Below, piece after piece: positions 7,544 through 16,976 of a stretch of 64,000 nucleotides of DNA. Position numbers and translations under genes: made by a program. The stretch lies in NCBI RefSeq assembly GCF_034931405.1, contig NZ_JAYGHA010000001.1, positions 124,001 through 188,000 of the forward strand, read 5' to 3'. Numbering within the stretch: the stretch's first letter is position 1; each line of letters starts with the position of its first letter. The stretch is from RDYJ01 sp034931405. Its GTDB lineage: Bacteria; Cyanobacteriota; Cyanobacteriia; Cyanobacteriales; Nostocaceae. Under the pieces are notes generated by a model. That model was not told where the DNA came from and searched no databases. It worked only from the letters and a program-made list of their open reading frames with translations.

Positions 7544-9190
7544 ATGTTCTTAACTCAAACTGTGCCTCGACAACGTGAAATTATTGAAGTAGTCCTCCGC
7601 AATGGTTGGGACTATATGCGAAGGTTACTGACTGGGGGCAAAACTGATCAACCCCAACTACCTACACCTGCGGTCTTAAAAAATATTTTGGTGGATTTGG
7701 GTCCGGTTTATGTCAAACTCGGTCAGCTACTTTCTACTCGGCCAGATTTATTAAGTGCGGCTTACATTGAGGAACTGTCAAGTTTACAAGACGAAGTACC
7801 ACCAGTTCCTTGGTCAGAAGTAGAAGTAGTGATCCGTAAACAGCTAAAACATTCACTAGAAGAAACTTTTATTACAATTAATCACATTCCAGTAGCTGCG
7901 GGATCAATTGCCCAAACCCATCGCGCTACTTTAACCGATGGACGGGAAGTAGCCCTGAAAGTGCAACGTCCGGGAATTGATGAAACTATTATCCAGGATA
8001 TTGCTTTAATTCAAGGTCTCGCCGATTTGGTAGCACGGACAGATTTTGGACAAACTTTTGATATTAAATCTATTGCTGAGGAATTTACTAAAGCCTTAGA
8101 AGCAGAAATAGATTTTACACGAGAAGCTGGCTACACCGACCAACTACGCCGTAATTTATCCCAGAGTCCTTGGTATGATACGACACAAATTGTCGTTGCC
8201 GAAATTTACTGGCATTTAACTACAGAAAAGTTACTGGTGATGCAGTGGTTAGATGGAGTACCTTTGCTTACCGCAGATTTAAGTATTAACGATAATGGTC
8301 AAGACCTGATCACTAAACGCAAAGCCGTCACTACTTTACTGTTTCGGGTCTTTTTTCAGCAACTATATATTGATGGTTTCTTTCATGCTGATCCCCATCC
8401 TGGAAATTTGTTTTATCTCACAGATGGACGTGTTGCTCTTTTAGATTGTGGCATGGTGGGTAGACTTGATCCCCGCACTCAGCAAATATTAACAGAAATG
8501 TTGTTGGCAATTGTTGATTTAGATGCTCAAAGATGCGCTCAGTTAACTTTGCAACTCTCAGATTCTGCTCAACCAGTTATTTTATCTCGGTTAGAAAATG
8601 ATTATGAGCGAATGCTGCGAAAGTATTATAATATCAGCCTGACTGAGATCAATTTCAGTCAAATAATTTATGAAATTTTACAAATTGCCCGCAATAATAA
8701 AATTCGCTTACCCAGCAATATGGGTTTATATGCCAAAACTTTAGCAAATTTAGAAGGGGTAGCGCGTACCTTTAACCCAGAAGTTAATTTATTTGATGAA
8801 ATTAAACCATTAATTACAGATTTGTTTCGTCGTCAGTTATTGGGAGATAGTCCTGTACGTTCACTTCTCCGTACTGCGTTAGATATCAAAAGTCTCTCTT
8901 TACAATCTCCCCGGCAAATTGAATTATTATTAGACCGTGTAACATCCGAAACTCTACAATGGAATTTATCATTAAGAGGTTTAGACGGTGTACGCCGGAC
9001 AATGGACGATGCTGCCAACCGTCTATCTTTTAGCATCTTAGTAGGGTCGCTGATCATGGGGGCAGCAATTATTTCTACTAGAGCTACAACATCCCAATTA
9101 TCTTATGTGAGCAGTGTGTTATTTGCTGCTGCTAGTTTATTAGGTCTATGGTTAATTATTAGTATTTTACGCTCAGGACGTTTGAAGTAA
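7544..9190 (+). CDS. ABC1/UbiB-family atypical kinase
   Basis: 548-residue protein of the ABC1K/ADCK/UbiB family, linked to quinone and prenyl-lipid metabolism in bacteria, chloroplasts and mitochondria. Family-specific features: VYVKLGQLLSTRPDLL (KxGQ motif), AAGSIAQTHRA in place of a Gly-rich loop, VALKVQRPGI with the kinase Lys, HADPHPGNLF (catalytic-loop equivalent) and VALLDCGMVGRLDP, where DCG replaces DFG. The C-terminus has two hydrophobic helices (LSFSILVGSLIMGAAII and VLFAAASLLGLWLIISIL), giving a membrane anchor. The ATG follows directly after the heptamer array, so the upstream translation signal is repeat-derived and weak. Confidence 0.88.
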   Translation: MFLTQTVPRQREIIEVVLRNGWDYMRRLLTGGKTDQPQLPTPAVLKNILVDLGPVYVKLGQLLSTRPDLLSAAYIEELSSLQDEVPPVPWSEVEVVIRKQLKHSLEETFITINHIPVAAGSIAQTHRATLTDGREVALKVQRPGIDETIIQDIALIQGLADLVARTDFGQTFDIKSIAEEFTKALEAEIDFTREAGYTDQLRRNLSQSPWYDTTQIVVAEIYWHLTTEKLLVMQWLDGVPLLTADLSINDNGQDLITKRKAVTTLLFRVFFQQLYIDGFFHADPHPGNLFYLTDGRVALLDCGMVGRLDPRTQQILTEMLLAIVDLDAQRCAQLTLQLSDSAQPVILSRLENDYERMLRKYYNISLTEINFSQIIYEILQIARNNKIRLPSNMGLYAKTLANLEGVARTFNPEVNLFDEIKPLITDLFRRQLLGDSPVRSLLRTALDIKSLSLQSPRQIELLLDRVTSETLQWNLSLRGLDGVRRTMDDAANRLSFSILVGSLIMGAAIISTRATTSQLSYVSSVLFAAASLLGLWLIISILRSGRLK

Positions 9191-9346
9191 ATAAATAAAT
9201 TCAGCTAAGTGAGCAGATCTAGATTGCAATTGTTAACTTTTCTATCTGATTTTCACAAGAGGCTTAACATAACCGCAGATTACTTAGATAATTATACTTA
9301 AACAATTAATGTAATTACATTAATTTACGTCAGAAAATAAATATTC

Positions 9347-11020
9347 ATGTTAAATCAACCAACTATTTTCCAGATGGTGAAAAATATCCCTTTACCAGGT
9401 GATCCACTGCCATCCAATTCCCGATTTTATATTGAACGTCCTCCAATTGAAAGCGATGCTTATACAGAGTTGAACAACCCTGGGGGGTTACTCCGCATTA
9501 AAGCATCTTCTAATATGGGCAAGAGTTCCTTGATGTTACGGTTAATTGACCAAGCCATGAATCAAGGATACTCAATAGTTACCATAGATTTTAAACAGGC
9601 AGATAGCGAAATTTTTGTGAGTCTTAACAAATTTTTGCGCTGGTTTTGTATTAATGTTGCGCGTCAGTTGTCCCTTGCACCCAATCTAAATGATTATTGG
9701 GATGAGGAGATTGGTAGTAAAATTAGTGCTTCAATTTATTTTGAGGGGTATTTATTAGAACAAATTCAGAGTCCATTAATTTTGGTGTTAAATGAAGTAA
9801 ATTATATTTTTGAACATCCGCAAATTGCTCAAGATTTTTTGCCTTTATTAAGAAGTTGGCATGAACAAGCTAAACAAACTGAAATTTGGCAAAATTTGCG
9901 TCTGGTAGTAATTCACTCTACAGAAGTTTATATTCCTTTAAATGTCAATCAATCTCCCTTTAATGTGGGGTTAGCCTTAAAAATTCCCGAATTTAATGGG
10001 GAACAAGTAACAGAATTTGCTCAAAGAAACGAACTGAATTGGTTTGATAGTAGTGCTGTCGAACAATTAATGCAGCTTGTAGGTGGACATCCTTATTTAA
10101 TTCATTTAGGTTTATATCATCTTCAGCAACAAAAGATTTCTTTTCCAGAACTCCTAGCAACGGCTATTAGTTATAACGGCATTTATAGCAATCATTTACG
10201 GTGTTTGTTGACGAGATTACACAGTAATTCAGAATTATCTAAAGCTTATGATCAAATTATAAATTCCCAACAATCTACCCACATATCTACAAATTTAATT
10301 TATAAATTAGATAGTTTAGGGCTGATTAAATTAGAATGTGAAAACATTAAACCTGCTTGTGAAATGTATCGCTTATTTTTTCAAAAAGAGAATTTAATTG
10401 GAGAGATAAATAAAAATCATTATATGCGGTTACAAAACCTAGAACAAGAAAATGAAAAATTGAAATTATTAGTAAATGTTGATACACTGACTCAAGTTGC
10501 TAACCGGAGGTATTTTGATAATCGCTTCCAATTAGAATGGACAAGGATGAAAAAAATCCAAGAACCCATATCTTTAATATTAGCAGATATAGATAACTTT
10601 AAACTTTATAATGACACTTACGGACATCAAGCTGGAGATGATTGTTTGCGTCAAGTTACTCAAGCCATTGCTTCATTAATAAAACGTCCAGGTGATTTAG
10701 TCGCTCGTTATGGTGGTGAAGAATTTGCTGTAATTCTCCCACAAACAGACGCAACAGCAGCAATAATAATTGCTGAAGATATTAGAGAAACGGTAAAATC
10801 ATTGAGAATTAAAATTCCTTTTTTAACTAAAAAAGTTCAAGAAACAAATATAACTAGAGTCACAATTAGCTTAGGAATTGCTTGTGTTATTCCTTTAGCA
10901 GATTTTTCTTTAAGGGAATTTTTTGAAGCGGCTGATCAAGCACTATATCAAGCCAAGCAGTTGGGACGCGATCGCACTATTTTAAGTTCCAAATTTAAAT
11001 TTGGCTATTCTGAACCATAA
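9347..11020 (+). CDS. AAA-like domain fused to GGDEF diguanylate cyclase
   Basis: 557 residues. Residues ~20-350 are an AAA_35-type (STAND-like) domain with a P-loop at ASSNMGKSSL (53-62) and a Walker B-like LILVLNEVN. A short coiled coil (LQNLEQENEKLK) leads to a GGDEF domain at ~375-545. It holds DTLTQVANRRYFD, ADIDNFKLYND, a canonical allosteric I-site RPGD and the active motif GGEEF (~456-460), so it should synthesise c-di-GMP. It lies 11 bp upstream of a second AAA_35 protein and is probably co-transcribed with it. The AAA module may sense or oligomerise to switch the cyclase; the signal is unknown. Confidence 0.85.
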   Translation: MLNQPTIFQMVKNIPLPGDPLPSNSRFYIERPPIESDAYTELNNPGGLLRIKASSNMGKSSLMLRLIDQAMNQGYSIVTIDFKQADSEIFVSLNKFLRWFCINVARQLSLAPNLNDYWDEEIGSKISASIYFEGYLLEQIQSPLILVLNEVNYIFEHPQIAQDFLPLLRSWHEQAKQTEIWQNLRLVVIHSTEVYIPLNVNQSPFNVGLALKIPEFNGEQVTEFAQRNELNWFDSSAVEQLMQLVGGHPYLIHLGLYHLQQQKISFPELLATAISYNGIYSNHLRCLLTRLHSNSELSKAYDQIINSQQSTHISTNLIYKLDSLGLIKLECENIKPACEMYRLFFQKENLIGEINKNHYMRLQNLEQENEKLKLLVNVDTLTQVANRRYFDNRFQLEWTRMKKIQEPISLILADIDNFKLYNDTYGHQAGDDCLRQVTQAIASLIKRPGDLVARYGGEEFAVILPQTDATAAIIIAEDIRETVKSLRIKIPFLTKKVQETNITRVTISLGIACVIPLADFSLREFFEAADQALYQAKQLGRDRTILSSKFKFGYSEP

Positions 11021-11031
11021 ATATTAGTATT

Positions 11032-14000
11032 ATGAATAATTATACCTATCAAGTTGGTGGTAGCCTTACAAATAACGCTCCTAGTTATGTAGAAAGAGAA
11101 GCTGATATAGAATTGTATCAAGCTTTAAGACAGGGGGAGTTTTGCTATGTTCTTAACTGTCGTCAGATGGGTAAATCATCTCTATTAGTGAGAGCAAAAC
11201 ATCGTTTAGAACAGGAAGGATTTAAATGTACAACTGTTGATATGACTAATATTGGCAGTGAGAATATTACCCCAAGTCAATGGTATAAAGGTATAGTTGC
11301 CGATTTATGGAGAGGCTTTAAACTATTAGGTAAATTAAATTTAAAATTATGGTGGCAAGCAGGAGATGATATTTCTTTATTGCAAAATTTAAGCAGGTTT
11401 TTTGATGAGTTATTAATTCAGTTCCCAGAAGATCAACTCATTATCTTTATAGATGAAATAGACAGTATTCTTAGTTTAAATTTTCAGGTAGATGATTTTT
11501 TTGCCCTAATTAGATACTGCTATAATCAAAGAGCAATAGAACCAGAATACAAGCGGTTGACATTTGCAATTTTTGGAGTTGCTACCCCATCCGATTTAAT
11601 TCAAGATCCTAAAAGAACACCTTTTAATATTGGTAAGGCTATTGAATTAACAGGATTTAAAATAGAAGATGTAGATTCTTTAATTAGAGGTTTAGAAGCA
11701 TTTGCGCCTAATCCTAAAGCAATAATAAAACAAGTTTTATCTTGGACAGAAGGACAGCCTTTTCTAACCCAAAAAATATGTAATTTAATTACTGGACTAG
11801 AATTTAAAACAGAAGCTAAACTTCTTGATTTTATTGGAGGTAGTGAAGAATTTTGGATCGAGAATATTATTGATAATAAAATTATTCAAAATTGGGAATA
11901 TCATGATGAACCAGAACATTTAAAAACAATCCGAGATCGGATACTTTATAATCAACAACTGGCTGGTAAATTATTGGGAATATATCAGCAGATTTTGCAA
12001 GGTGCCAAAGTACCAATTGATGAGAGTAGAGAGCAAATAGAATTGTTGCTTTCAGGTTTAGTAGTCAAAAAAGCAGGATTGTTAACTGTTAAAAATCGCA
12101 TTTATGCTGAAGTATTTAATTTCAATTGGGTAGAAAAACAATTAGCTAATTTACGTCCTTACTCTCAAACTTTTGATGCTTGGTTAACTTCCCAACAAAC
12201 TGATGAATCTCGCTTATTGAGAGGACAAGCACTAGCAGACGCTCAAGCTTGGGCTTGGGATAAAAGTTTAACAAATTTAGATCATCAATTTTTAGGTAAA
12301 AGTGCAGAATTACAACACCGAGAACAACAACTTATTTTAGTAGCAGAAAGAGCCAAAAGTATTGAAATTCAACTGCTTGAACAACAAAAAAATGCTCGCT
12401 TACAAAAATTTTTATTAGGAGTAATTAGTATAGCTTTTTTAACGGCTGTGGGTTTAGGAGGGATAACTTTCTGGTTATATCGTCAGTCTCGTCAGAGCGA
12501 AAGATTAGCAAAAATAAGTGAAATTGAAGCACTAACATCTTCATCAGAAGCTCGATTTAAGTCTCATCAAGGATTAGAAGCTTTACAAGATGCAATTAAA
12601 GCCAAAAGAGAATTTAAGGAGTTAAAAATTAATCATCCTGACCTGGAAAAACTAACAAATAATGTTTTGCGTCAAGCAAGTTATGGAGCGCAAGAATGGA
12701 ATCGTTTTTCAGGTCATAATCTCAGTTTTATTTGGGATTTAGCCTGGAGTCCTGATAGTCAGATAATAGCACTTGCTAGTCGGGATCAAGTATGGTTGTG
12801 GCAGCAAAATGGCAAATTACTCCGTACATTTAAAGGACATAATTCCACAGTTTTGACAGTTGCTTTTAGTCCTAATGGTAAAATGATTGCTTCTGGTAGT
12901 ATTGATAAAACTATCAAACTCTGGTCTTTAAATGGTCAAGAGTTGAAAACTATTTCTGTTAATGCACAAGTTCAAAGTATAGCTTTTAGTCCTGATGGTA
13001 AACTGCTGGCAATTGGCATGAATGATGGTAACTTAGGATTGTGGAATTTAGAAGCAGAAAAACTGACTATTATTAAAGCTCATAAACTCAATATTTATAA
13101 AGTAATATTTACTCCTGATGGTGAAGAATTAGTCACAGGTAGTTTTGACGGCACAGCAATACTTTGGAGTAGAAACGGGAAAAAATTAGTTACCTTTAAT
13201 CGTGGTAAAGATGCTGTCAGAGGTTTAGCAATTTCTCCTGATGGTAAATTTTTAGCTACAGGTGGTAATAATAAAAAGATGGAGATTTGGAGTCTTGATG
13301 GTAGAAAAATAAACTCTTTTGAGGGACAATATTCAGTAATTGCTATTACCTTTAATCCTGATGGGAAAACTATTGCTGCTGCCAGTTGGGATAAAGTAGT
13401 AAAAATGTGGAGTCTGGATGGTAAAGATTTAGGAACTTTGGAAAGACATCAAGCAGCAATTTGGGCGATCGCGTGGAGTCCTGATGGTAAAATTTTAGCC
13501 ACAGGTAGTTTAGATAGTAGTGTTAAACTTTGGCAGTTAGAAAATCCTTTAATCACCGTTTTAAGAGGACATCAACTCAACTTAACACAAGCTGCCATTA
13601 GTCCTAATGGTAAAATCATTGCTACCACAGGTTGGGATTATGTCATTAATCTTTGGCAACCTAATGGTACATTACTTAGAAGTCTCAAAGGACACGAAAG
13701 TGGAGTTACCTCTGTTGTCTTTAGTCCTGATGGCGAGTATTTAGCGACTGCCAGTTATGATAAAACTATCAAAATCTGGAACATAGATGGCACTCTGATA
13801 GAAACTCTACCAGGACACACTGCACCAATCGAAAATATTGCCTTAAGTCCTGATGGTCAACTTCTCGCTTCTGTTGGTAATGATCAAACCCTGCGACTGT
13901 GGAAAAGAGATGATCAAAAACCATTCAGTTTTCAGTTACAAAAAACAATTTCCGCACACAAAGAACCTATTTTTGGTGTGCATTTTAGTCCTGATGGTAA

Positions 14001-14553
14001 GTTGTTAGCAACTGCTAGTTTAGATAAAACAGTAAGTTTATGGAATAGGGAAGGTAAACTCCTAAATACCTTAAAAGGACATAATAACCAAGTTTTTGAT
14101 GTTGCCTTTAGTCCCAATGGTGAATTAATTGCATCGTTAAGCGATGATCGTACTATCAAATTATGGCAACGTAATGGTCGGTTCTTAAAAACATTAGTCC
14201 AGTCAAAAGCCAGATTGAACAGGCTCAAATTTAGTCCAGATGGACGAATGATAGCTGTTGCCAGTGAAGATAACACAATCAATCTCTGGAATCTTGATGG
14301 TACACCAATAATTAGCCTATTTGGCCATCGTGGGCTGGTGTATTCCTTATCCTTTAGTCCTGATGGTAAAAGTTTAGTTTCTGTCAGCAGCGATCGCACC
14401 GCAATTATCTGGGACTTACCCCGAATTTTTGCCCTCAATGAATTAGATTATGCTTGTAATTGGATCAGGGATTATTTACAGAATAATCAAGAATTAGCAA
14501 AAAATGATTCCCCTAGAGAGAAGCTTTCTGATCGCCATCTGTGTGATCCTTAA
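11032..14553 (+). CDS. AAA-like / transmembrane / 14-repeat WD40 protein
   Basis: 1173 residues. The N-terminal ~400 residues form an AAA_35 domain (P-loop NCRQMGKSSL at 42-51, Walker B LIIFIDEIDSIL). A coiled-coil stretch and one transmembrane helix follow (GVISIAFLTAVGLGGITFWL, ~466-485). The C-terminal ~570 residues hold 14 WD40 units. Each carries S-P-D/N-G-K-x-(L/I)-A followed by D-x-x-(I/V)-x-(L/I)-W, enough for two seven-bladed propellers. The nucleotide-binding module and the propellers fall on opposite sides of the membrane helix. Such proteins are common in filamentous cyanobacteria and are thought to be signalling scaffolds. It is the second gene of a two-gene unit with the GGDEF protein. 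Confidence 0.88.
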   Translation: MNNYTYQVGGSLTNNAPSYVEREADIELYQALRQGEFCYVLNCRQMGKSSLLVRAKHRLEQEGFKCTTVDMTNIGSENITPSQWYKGIVADLWRGFKLLGKLNLKLWWQAGDDISLLQNLSRFFDELLIQFPEDQLIIFIDEIDSILSLNFQVDDFFALIRYCYNQRAIEPEYKRLTFAIFGVATPSDLIQDPKRTPFNIGKAIELTGFKIEDVDSLIRGLEAFAPNPKAIIKQVLSWTEGQPFLTQKICNLITGLEFKTEAKLLDFIGGSEEFWIENIIDNKIIQNWEYHDEPEHLKTIRDRILYNQQLAGKLLGIYQQILQGAKVPIDESREQIELLLSGLVVKKAGLLTVKNRIYAEVFNFNWVEKQLANLRPYSQTFDAWLTSQQTDESRLLRGQALADAQAWAWDKSLTNLDHQFLGKSAELQHREQQLILVAERAKSIEIQLLEQQKNARLQKFLLGVISIAFLTAVGLGGITFWLYRQSRQSERLAKISEIEALTSSSEARFKSHQGLEALQDAIKAKREFKELKINHPDLEKLTNNVLRQASYGAQEWNRFSGHNLSFIWDLAWSPDSQIIALASRDQVWLWQQNGKLLRTFKGHNSTVLTVAFSPNGKMIASGSIDKTIKLWSLNGQELKTISVNAQVQSIAFSPDGKLLAIGMNDGNLGLWNLEAEKLTIIKAHKLNIYKVIFTPDGEELVTGSFDGTAILWSRNGKKLVTFNRGKDAVRGLAISPDGKFLATGGNNKKMEIWSLDGRKINSFEGQYSVIAITFNPDGKTIAAASWDKVVKMWSLDGKDLGTLERHQAAIWAIAWSPDGKILATGSLDSSVKLWQLENPLITVLRGHQLNLTQAAISPNGKIIATTGWDYVINLWQPNGTLLRSLKGHESGVTSVVFSPDGEYLATASYDKTIKIWNIDGTLIETLPGHTAPIENIALSPDGQLLASVGNDQTLRLWKRDDQKPFSFQLQKTISAHKEPIFGVHFSPDGKLLATASLDKTVSLWNREGKLLNTLKGHNNQVFDVAFSPNGELIASLSDDRTIKLWQRNGRFLKTLVQSKARLNRLKFSPDGRMIAVASEDNTINLWNLDGTPIISLFGHRGLVYSLSFSPDGKSLVSVSSDRTAIIWDLPRIFALNELDYACNWIRDYLQNNQELAKNDSPREKLSDRHLCDP

Positions 14554-14601
14554 GTAGGAGGTAGAAACTCAAAAGCAGAAAGTAGAAGGAAATATTTTTT
14601 T

Positions 14602-15582
14602 ATGTCAATAATCATAGCAGAAAACCTCAGTAAATCCTATCCAGTAGCTATTAAAGATCCGGGCATTCGTGGAACTATCAACCACTTTTTTCGCCGTACA
14701 TATCGCAATATTAATGCTGTTCAGGATGTTTCCTTTAGCATCGAACCAGGGGAAGTAGTGGGATTTTTAGGGCCTAATGGTGCTGGTAAAACCACAACTT
14801 TAAAAATGCTCACAGGCTTAATTCATCCCTCTACTGGAAAAGTCAAAGTTGCTGGACAAATTCCCTTTCGTCGTCAAGAAGCATTCTTGCAAAAAATTAC
14901 CCTCATCATGGGACAAAAACAGCAATTAATTTGGGACTTACCAGCAATAGATTCCTTAAAAATCAACGCCGCAGTTTACAACATTTCTGATCAAGAATTT
15001 CATCGACGAGTTGGTGAATTAACAGAAATGCTATCTCTAGAAAGTAAGCTTAACCAACCAGTCCGAAAACTTTCATTAGGTGAAAGAATGAAAGCAGAAC
15101 TGTTAGCTGCACTTTTACACCGTCCCCAAGTTTTATTTTTAGATGAACCAACTTTAGGGCTAGATGTTAATGCTCAAGTAGGAGTAAGGGACTTTTTACG
15201 AGAATACAATCAACTCTATCAAGCAACGGTATTATTAACAAGTCATTACATGACAGATATCACAGCTTTGTGTCAACGTGTCCTCGTAATACACCAAGGA
15301 AAATTAATGTATGATGGTAGACTAGATGGACTCTTAGAAAACTTCGCACCCTACCGAGAAATTTATGTAGAATTAGCTCAACCATTACCCGCAGAAAAAC
15401 TGATGTCCTATGGTGATATTCAACTTTTAGAAGGTCGCTCAGTGCGGTTTATTGTCCAGAGAGAAGCACTAACTAGCACCGTATCACAAATTTTAGCTGA
15501 TTTGGATGTGGTAGATTTAACAGTCACTGAACCACCAGTAGAAGAAGTAATAGGTAGAGTTTTTCAATCTGGTGTTGTTTAA
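14602..15582 (+). CDS. ABC-2 type exporter, ATP-binding subunit
   Basis: 326-residue NatA-like ATPase. Walker A GPNGAGKTTT, a Q-loop region (LIMGQKQQLIWDL), the signature LSLGERMKAEL and Walker B VLFLDEPTLGLD are all intact, followed by an H-loop (TSHYMT). The C-terminal ~90 residues form the extra regulatory region seen in this subgroup. It pairs with the ABC-2 permease that starts 42 bp downstream. Substrate unknown. Confidence 0.9.
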   Translation: MSIIIAENLSKSYPVAIKDPGIRGTINHFFRRTYRNINAVQDVSFSIEPGEVVGFLGPNGAGKTTTLKMLTGLIHPSTGKVKVAGQIPFRRQEAFLQKITLIMGQKQQLIWDLPAIDSLKINAAVYNISDQEFHRRVGELTEMLSLESKLNQPVRKLSLGERMKAELLAALLHRPQVLFLDEPTLGLDVNAQVGVRDFLREYNQLYQATVLLTSHYMTDITALCQRVLVIHQGKLMYDGRLDGLLENFAPYREIYVELAQPLPAEKLMSYGDIQLLEGRSVRFIVQREALTSTVSQILADLDVVDLTVTEPPVEEVIGRVFQSGVV

Positions 15583-15624
15583 AAGGGAATAGGAAATAGT
15601 CAAATTTAAATAAAATATCTATCT

Positions 15625-16413
15625 ATGAAACAAACTTTCAAAAAAATCCTGACTTTACTAACAGTATATTATGCCTATATGCTGGAATATCGCTCAGAAC
15701 TAATATTATGGGTTTTATCTGGTTCTTTACCAATTATTCTCATGGGTGTATGGATAAAAGCGTCAGAAGAGGGAGACTTTGGTCTTCAGCCTGTAGATTT
15801 TGCTCGTTACTTTTTTGCTGTTTTTCTGGTTAGACAACTTACCGTTGTGTGGGTGATTTATGATTTTGAAAAAGAGGTAGTAGAAGGTAAACTATCACCC
15901 CGACTATTACAACCTATAGACCCAGTATTTCATCATCTAGCTACTCACATATCTGAAAGATTTGCGCGGATACCTTTTGTCTTTCTATTAATAGGATTAT
16001 TTTTTCTATTATATCCCCAAGCTTTTTGGTTGCCGAGTATATCTAATTTATTCTTATTTATCTTAGCTGCGTTTCTGGCTTTTGCATTAAGATTTTTAAT
16101 TCAGTATACCTTTGCTATGTTCGCTTTTTGGACAGAAAGAGCTACAGCATTAGAAAATTTTTGGTTATTGTTTTTTCTGTTTTTATCAGGTCTGATTGCA
16201 CCTTTAGAAGTCTTTCCAGAAGCTGTGCGAAACGTGGTTATGTTTACACCATTTCCCTATTTAATTCATTTTCCTGCCAGTATTTTGGTGGGTTTACCAG
16301 TAGATTTAACCAGGGGATTTTTATCCATTCTAGGTTGGTTACTCATCTTTTTAGGTGCAAATCGCTTATTATGGCGTGCAGGATTAAAGCAGTATTCTGG
16401 AATGGGAGCATGA
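15625..16413 (+). CDS. ABC-2 family transporter permease (ABC2_membrane_6/DUF990-like)
   Basis: 262 residues with six hydrophobic segments, including LILWVLSGSLPIILMGVWI, FVFLLIGLFFLLYPQAFWL, FWLLFFLFLSGLIAPLEVFP and a C-terminal helix before GLKQYSGMGA. The pattern matches the permeases that accompany this ATPase subgroup. In many cyanobacteria the locus has two such permeases in succession. Only one is present here, and the DNA downstream is a nuclease remnant on the other strand, so a second subunit must be elsewhere or absent. Substrate not predictable. Confidence 0.82.
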   Translation: MKQTFKKILTLLTVYYAYMLEYRSELILWVLSGSLPIILMGVWIKASEEGDFGLQPVDFARYFFAVFLVRQLTVVWVIYDFEKEVVEGKLSPRLLQPIDPVFHHLATHISERFARIPFVFLLIGLFFLLYPQAFWLPSISNLFLFILAAFLAFALRFLIQYTFAMFAFWTERATALENFWLLFFLFLSGLIAPLEVFPEAVRNVVMFTPFPYLIHFPASILVGLPVDLTRGFLSILGWLLIFLGANRLLWRAGLKQYSGMGA

Positions 16414-16424
16414 ATAATTGATAA

Positions 16425-16724
16425 TTAAGAGTTTTCAGGTTCAATGATTTCATTTGGTGGTATCTGAATACTTTGAATTATTGCTTGTAATTCCTCTAGA
16501 GTATTTACAGTGAGAACGCCTTTCTGAATAGTTCTTAAAATTTCTAAATCATAAATTTGTGCTATTTCTGGCATTAGTTCCAAACCTTCAGCACCGAATT
16601 TAATATCTAAAGCCAACTCAATTCCTGACAGCCTTTCTTTTAGCCGTCCTTCTTCTCTACCCTTGTGCATAATTTCTTGATAGAAGAAAGATTTTTCTAA
16701 CACAATTATCCTCCACCTGATAGT
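16425..16724 (-). pseudogene. C-terminal remnant of an Rpn-type (PD-(D/E)XK) nuclease
   Basis: The readable part (from GTG at 16703) aligns with the C-terminal third of the full paralogue at 16977-17843: SGIELALDIKFGAEGLELMP against SGIELSLEIKFGQEGLQLMP, and IQKGVLTVNTLEEL against IQRGILTVNNIDEL. Homology continues upstream of the GTG (RWRIIVLEKSFFYQEI against RWDMVVLSESPWYQQI) to a stop at 16725, so the GTG is an internal codon. The nuclease domain is missing. The last ~20 codons (IPPNEIIEPENS) have no counterpart. Probably non-functional. Confidence 0.75.
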
Positions 16725-16826
16725 TTATTTAAATCTAACTTCCTCATATTTTGCTACATCATCATGATTGCGAAAAGAAAAATTTATAACTATGATTATT
16801 TTTTATGGTGGTCAATCTTACATCTT

Positions 16827-16961
16827 GCACCAGGCGACTGGAAGTCACGGCTATACATACAAAACCCACCTGCGTCGGTTTCAAACCCTTGATTTTCCGT
16901 GAGTCCGTGCAGACGGACTTAGTTTGTATAGCAGTGATTTCCAATCACCTGGGCTTGGTGC
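16827..16961. mobile_element. 135-bp MITE-like element with imperfect ~37-bp terminal inverted repeats
   Basis: The left end starts GCACCAGGCGACTGGAAGTC and continues ACGGCTATACATACAAA. The right end read on the minus strand starts GCACCAAGCCCAGGTGATTG and continues GAAATCACTGCTATACAAA. The arms enclose about 60 bp with an internal GTCCGTGCAGACGGAC palindrome. There is no coding capacity. It sits between the full Rpn-type nuclease gene and its truncated copy. Confidence 0.65.
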
Positions 16962-16976
16962 TGAAATTTTAGCAGT

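Noticed and set aside
13932..14438. Long antisense frame within the WD40 region
   Set aside because: It mirrors the periodic WD40 codons on the other strand and shows no protein features.
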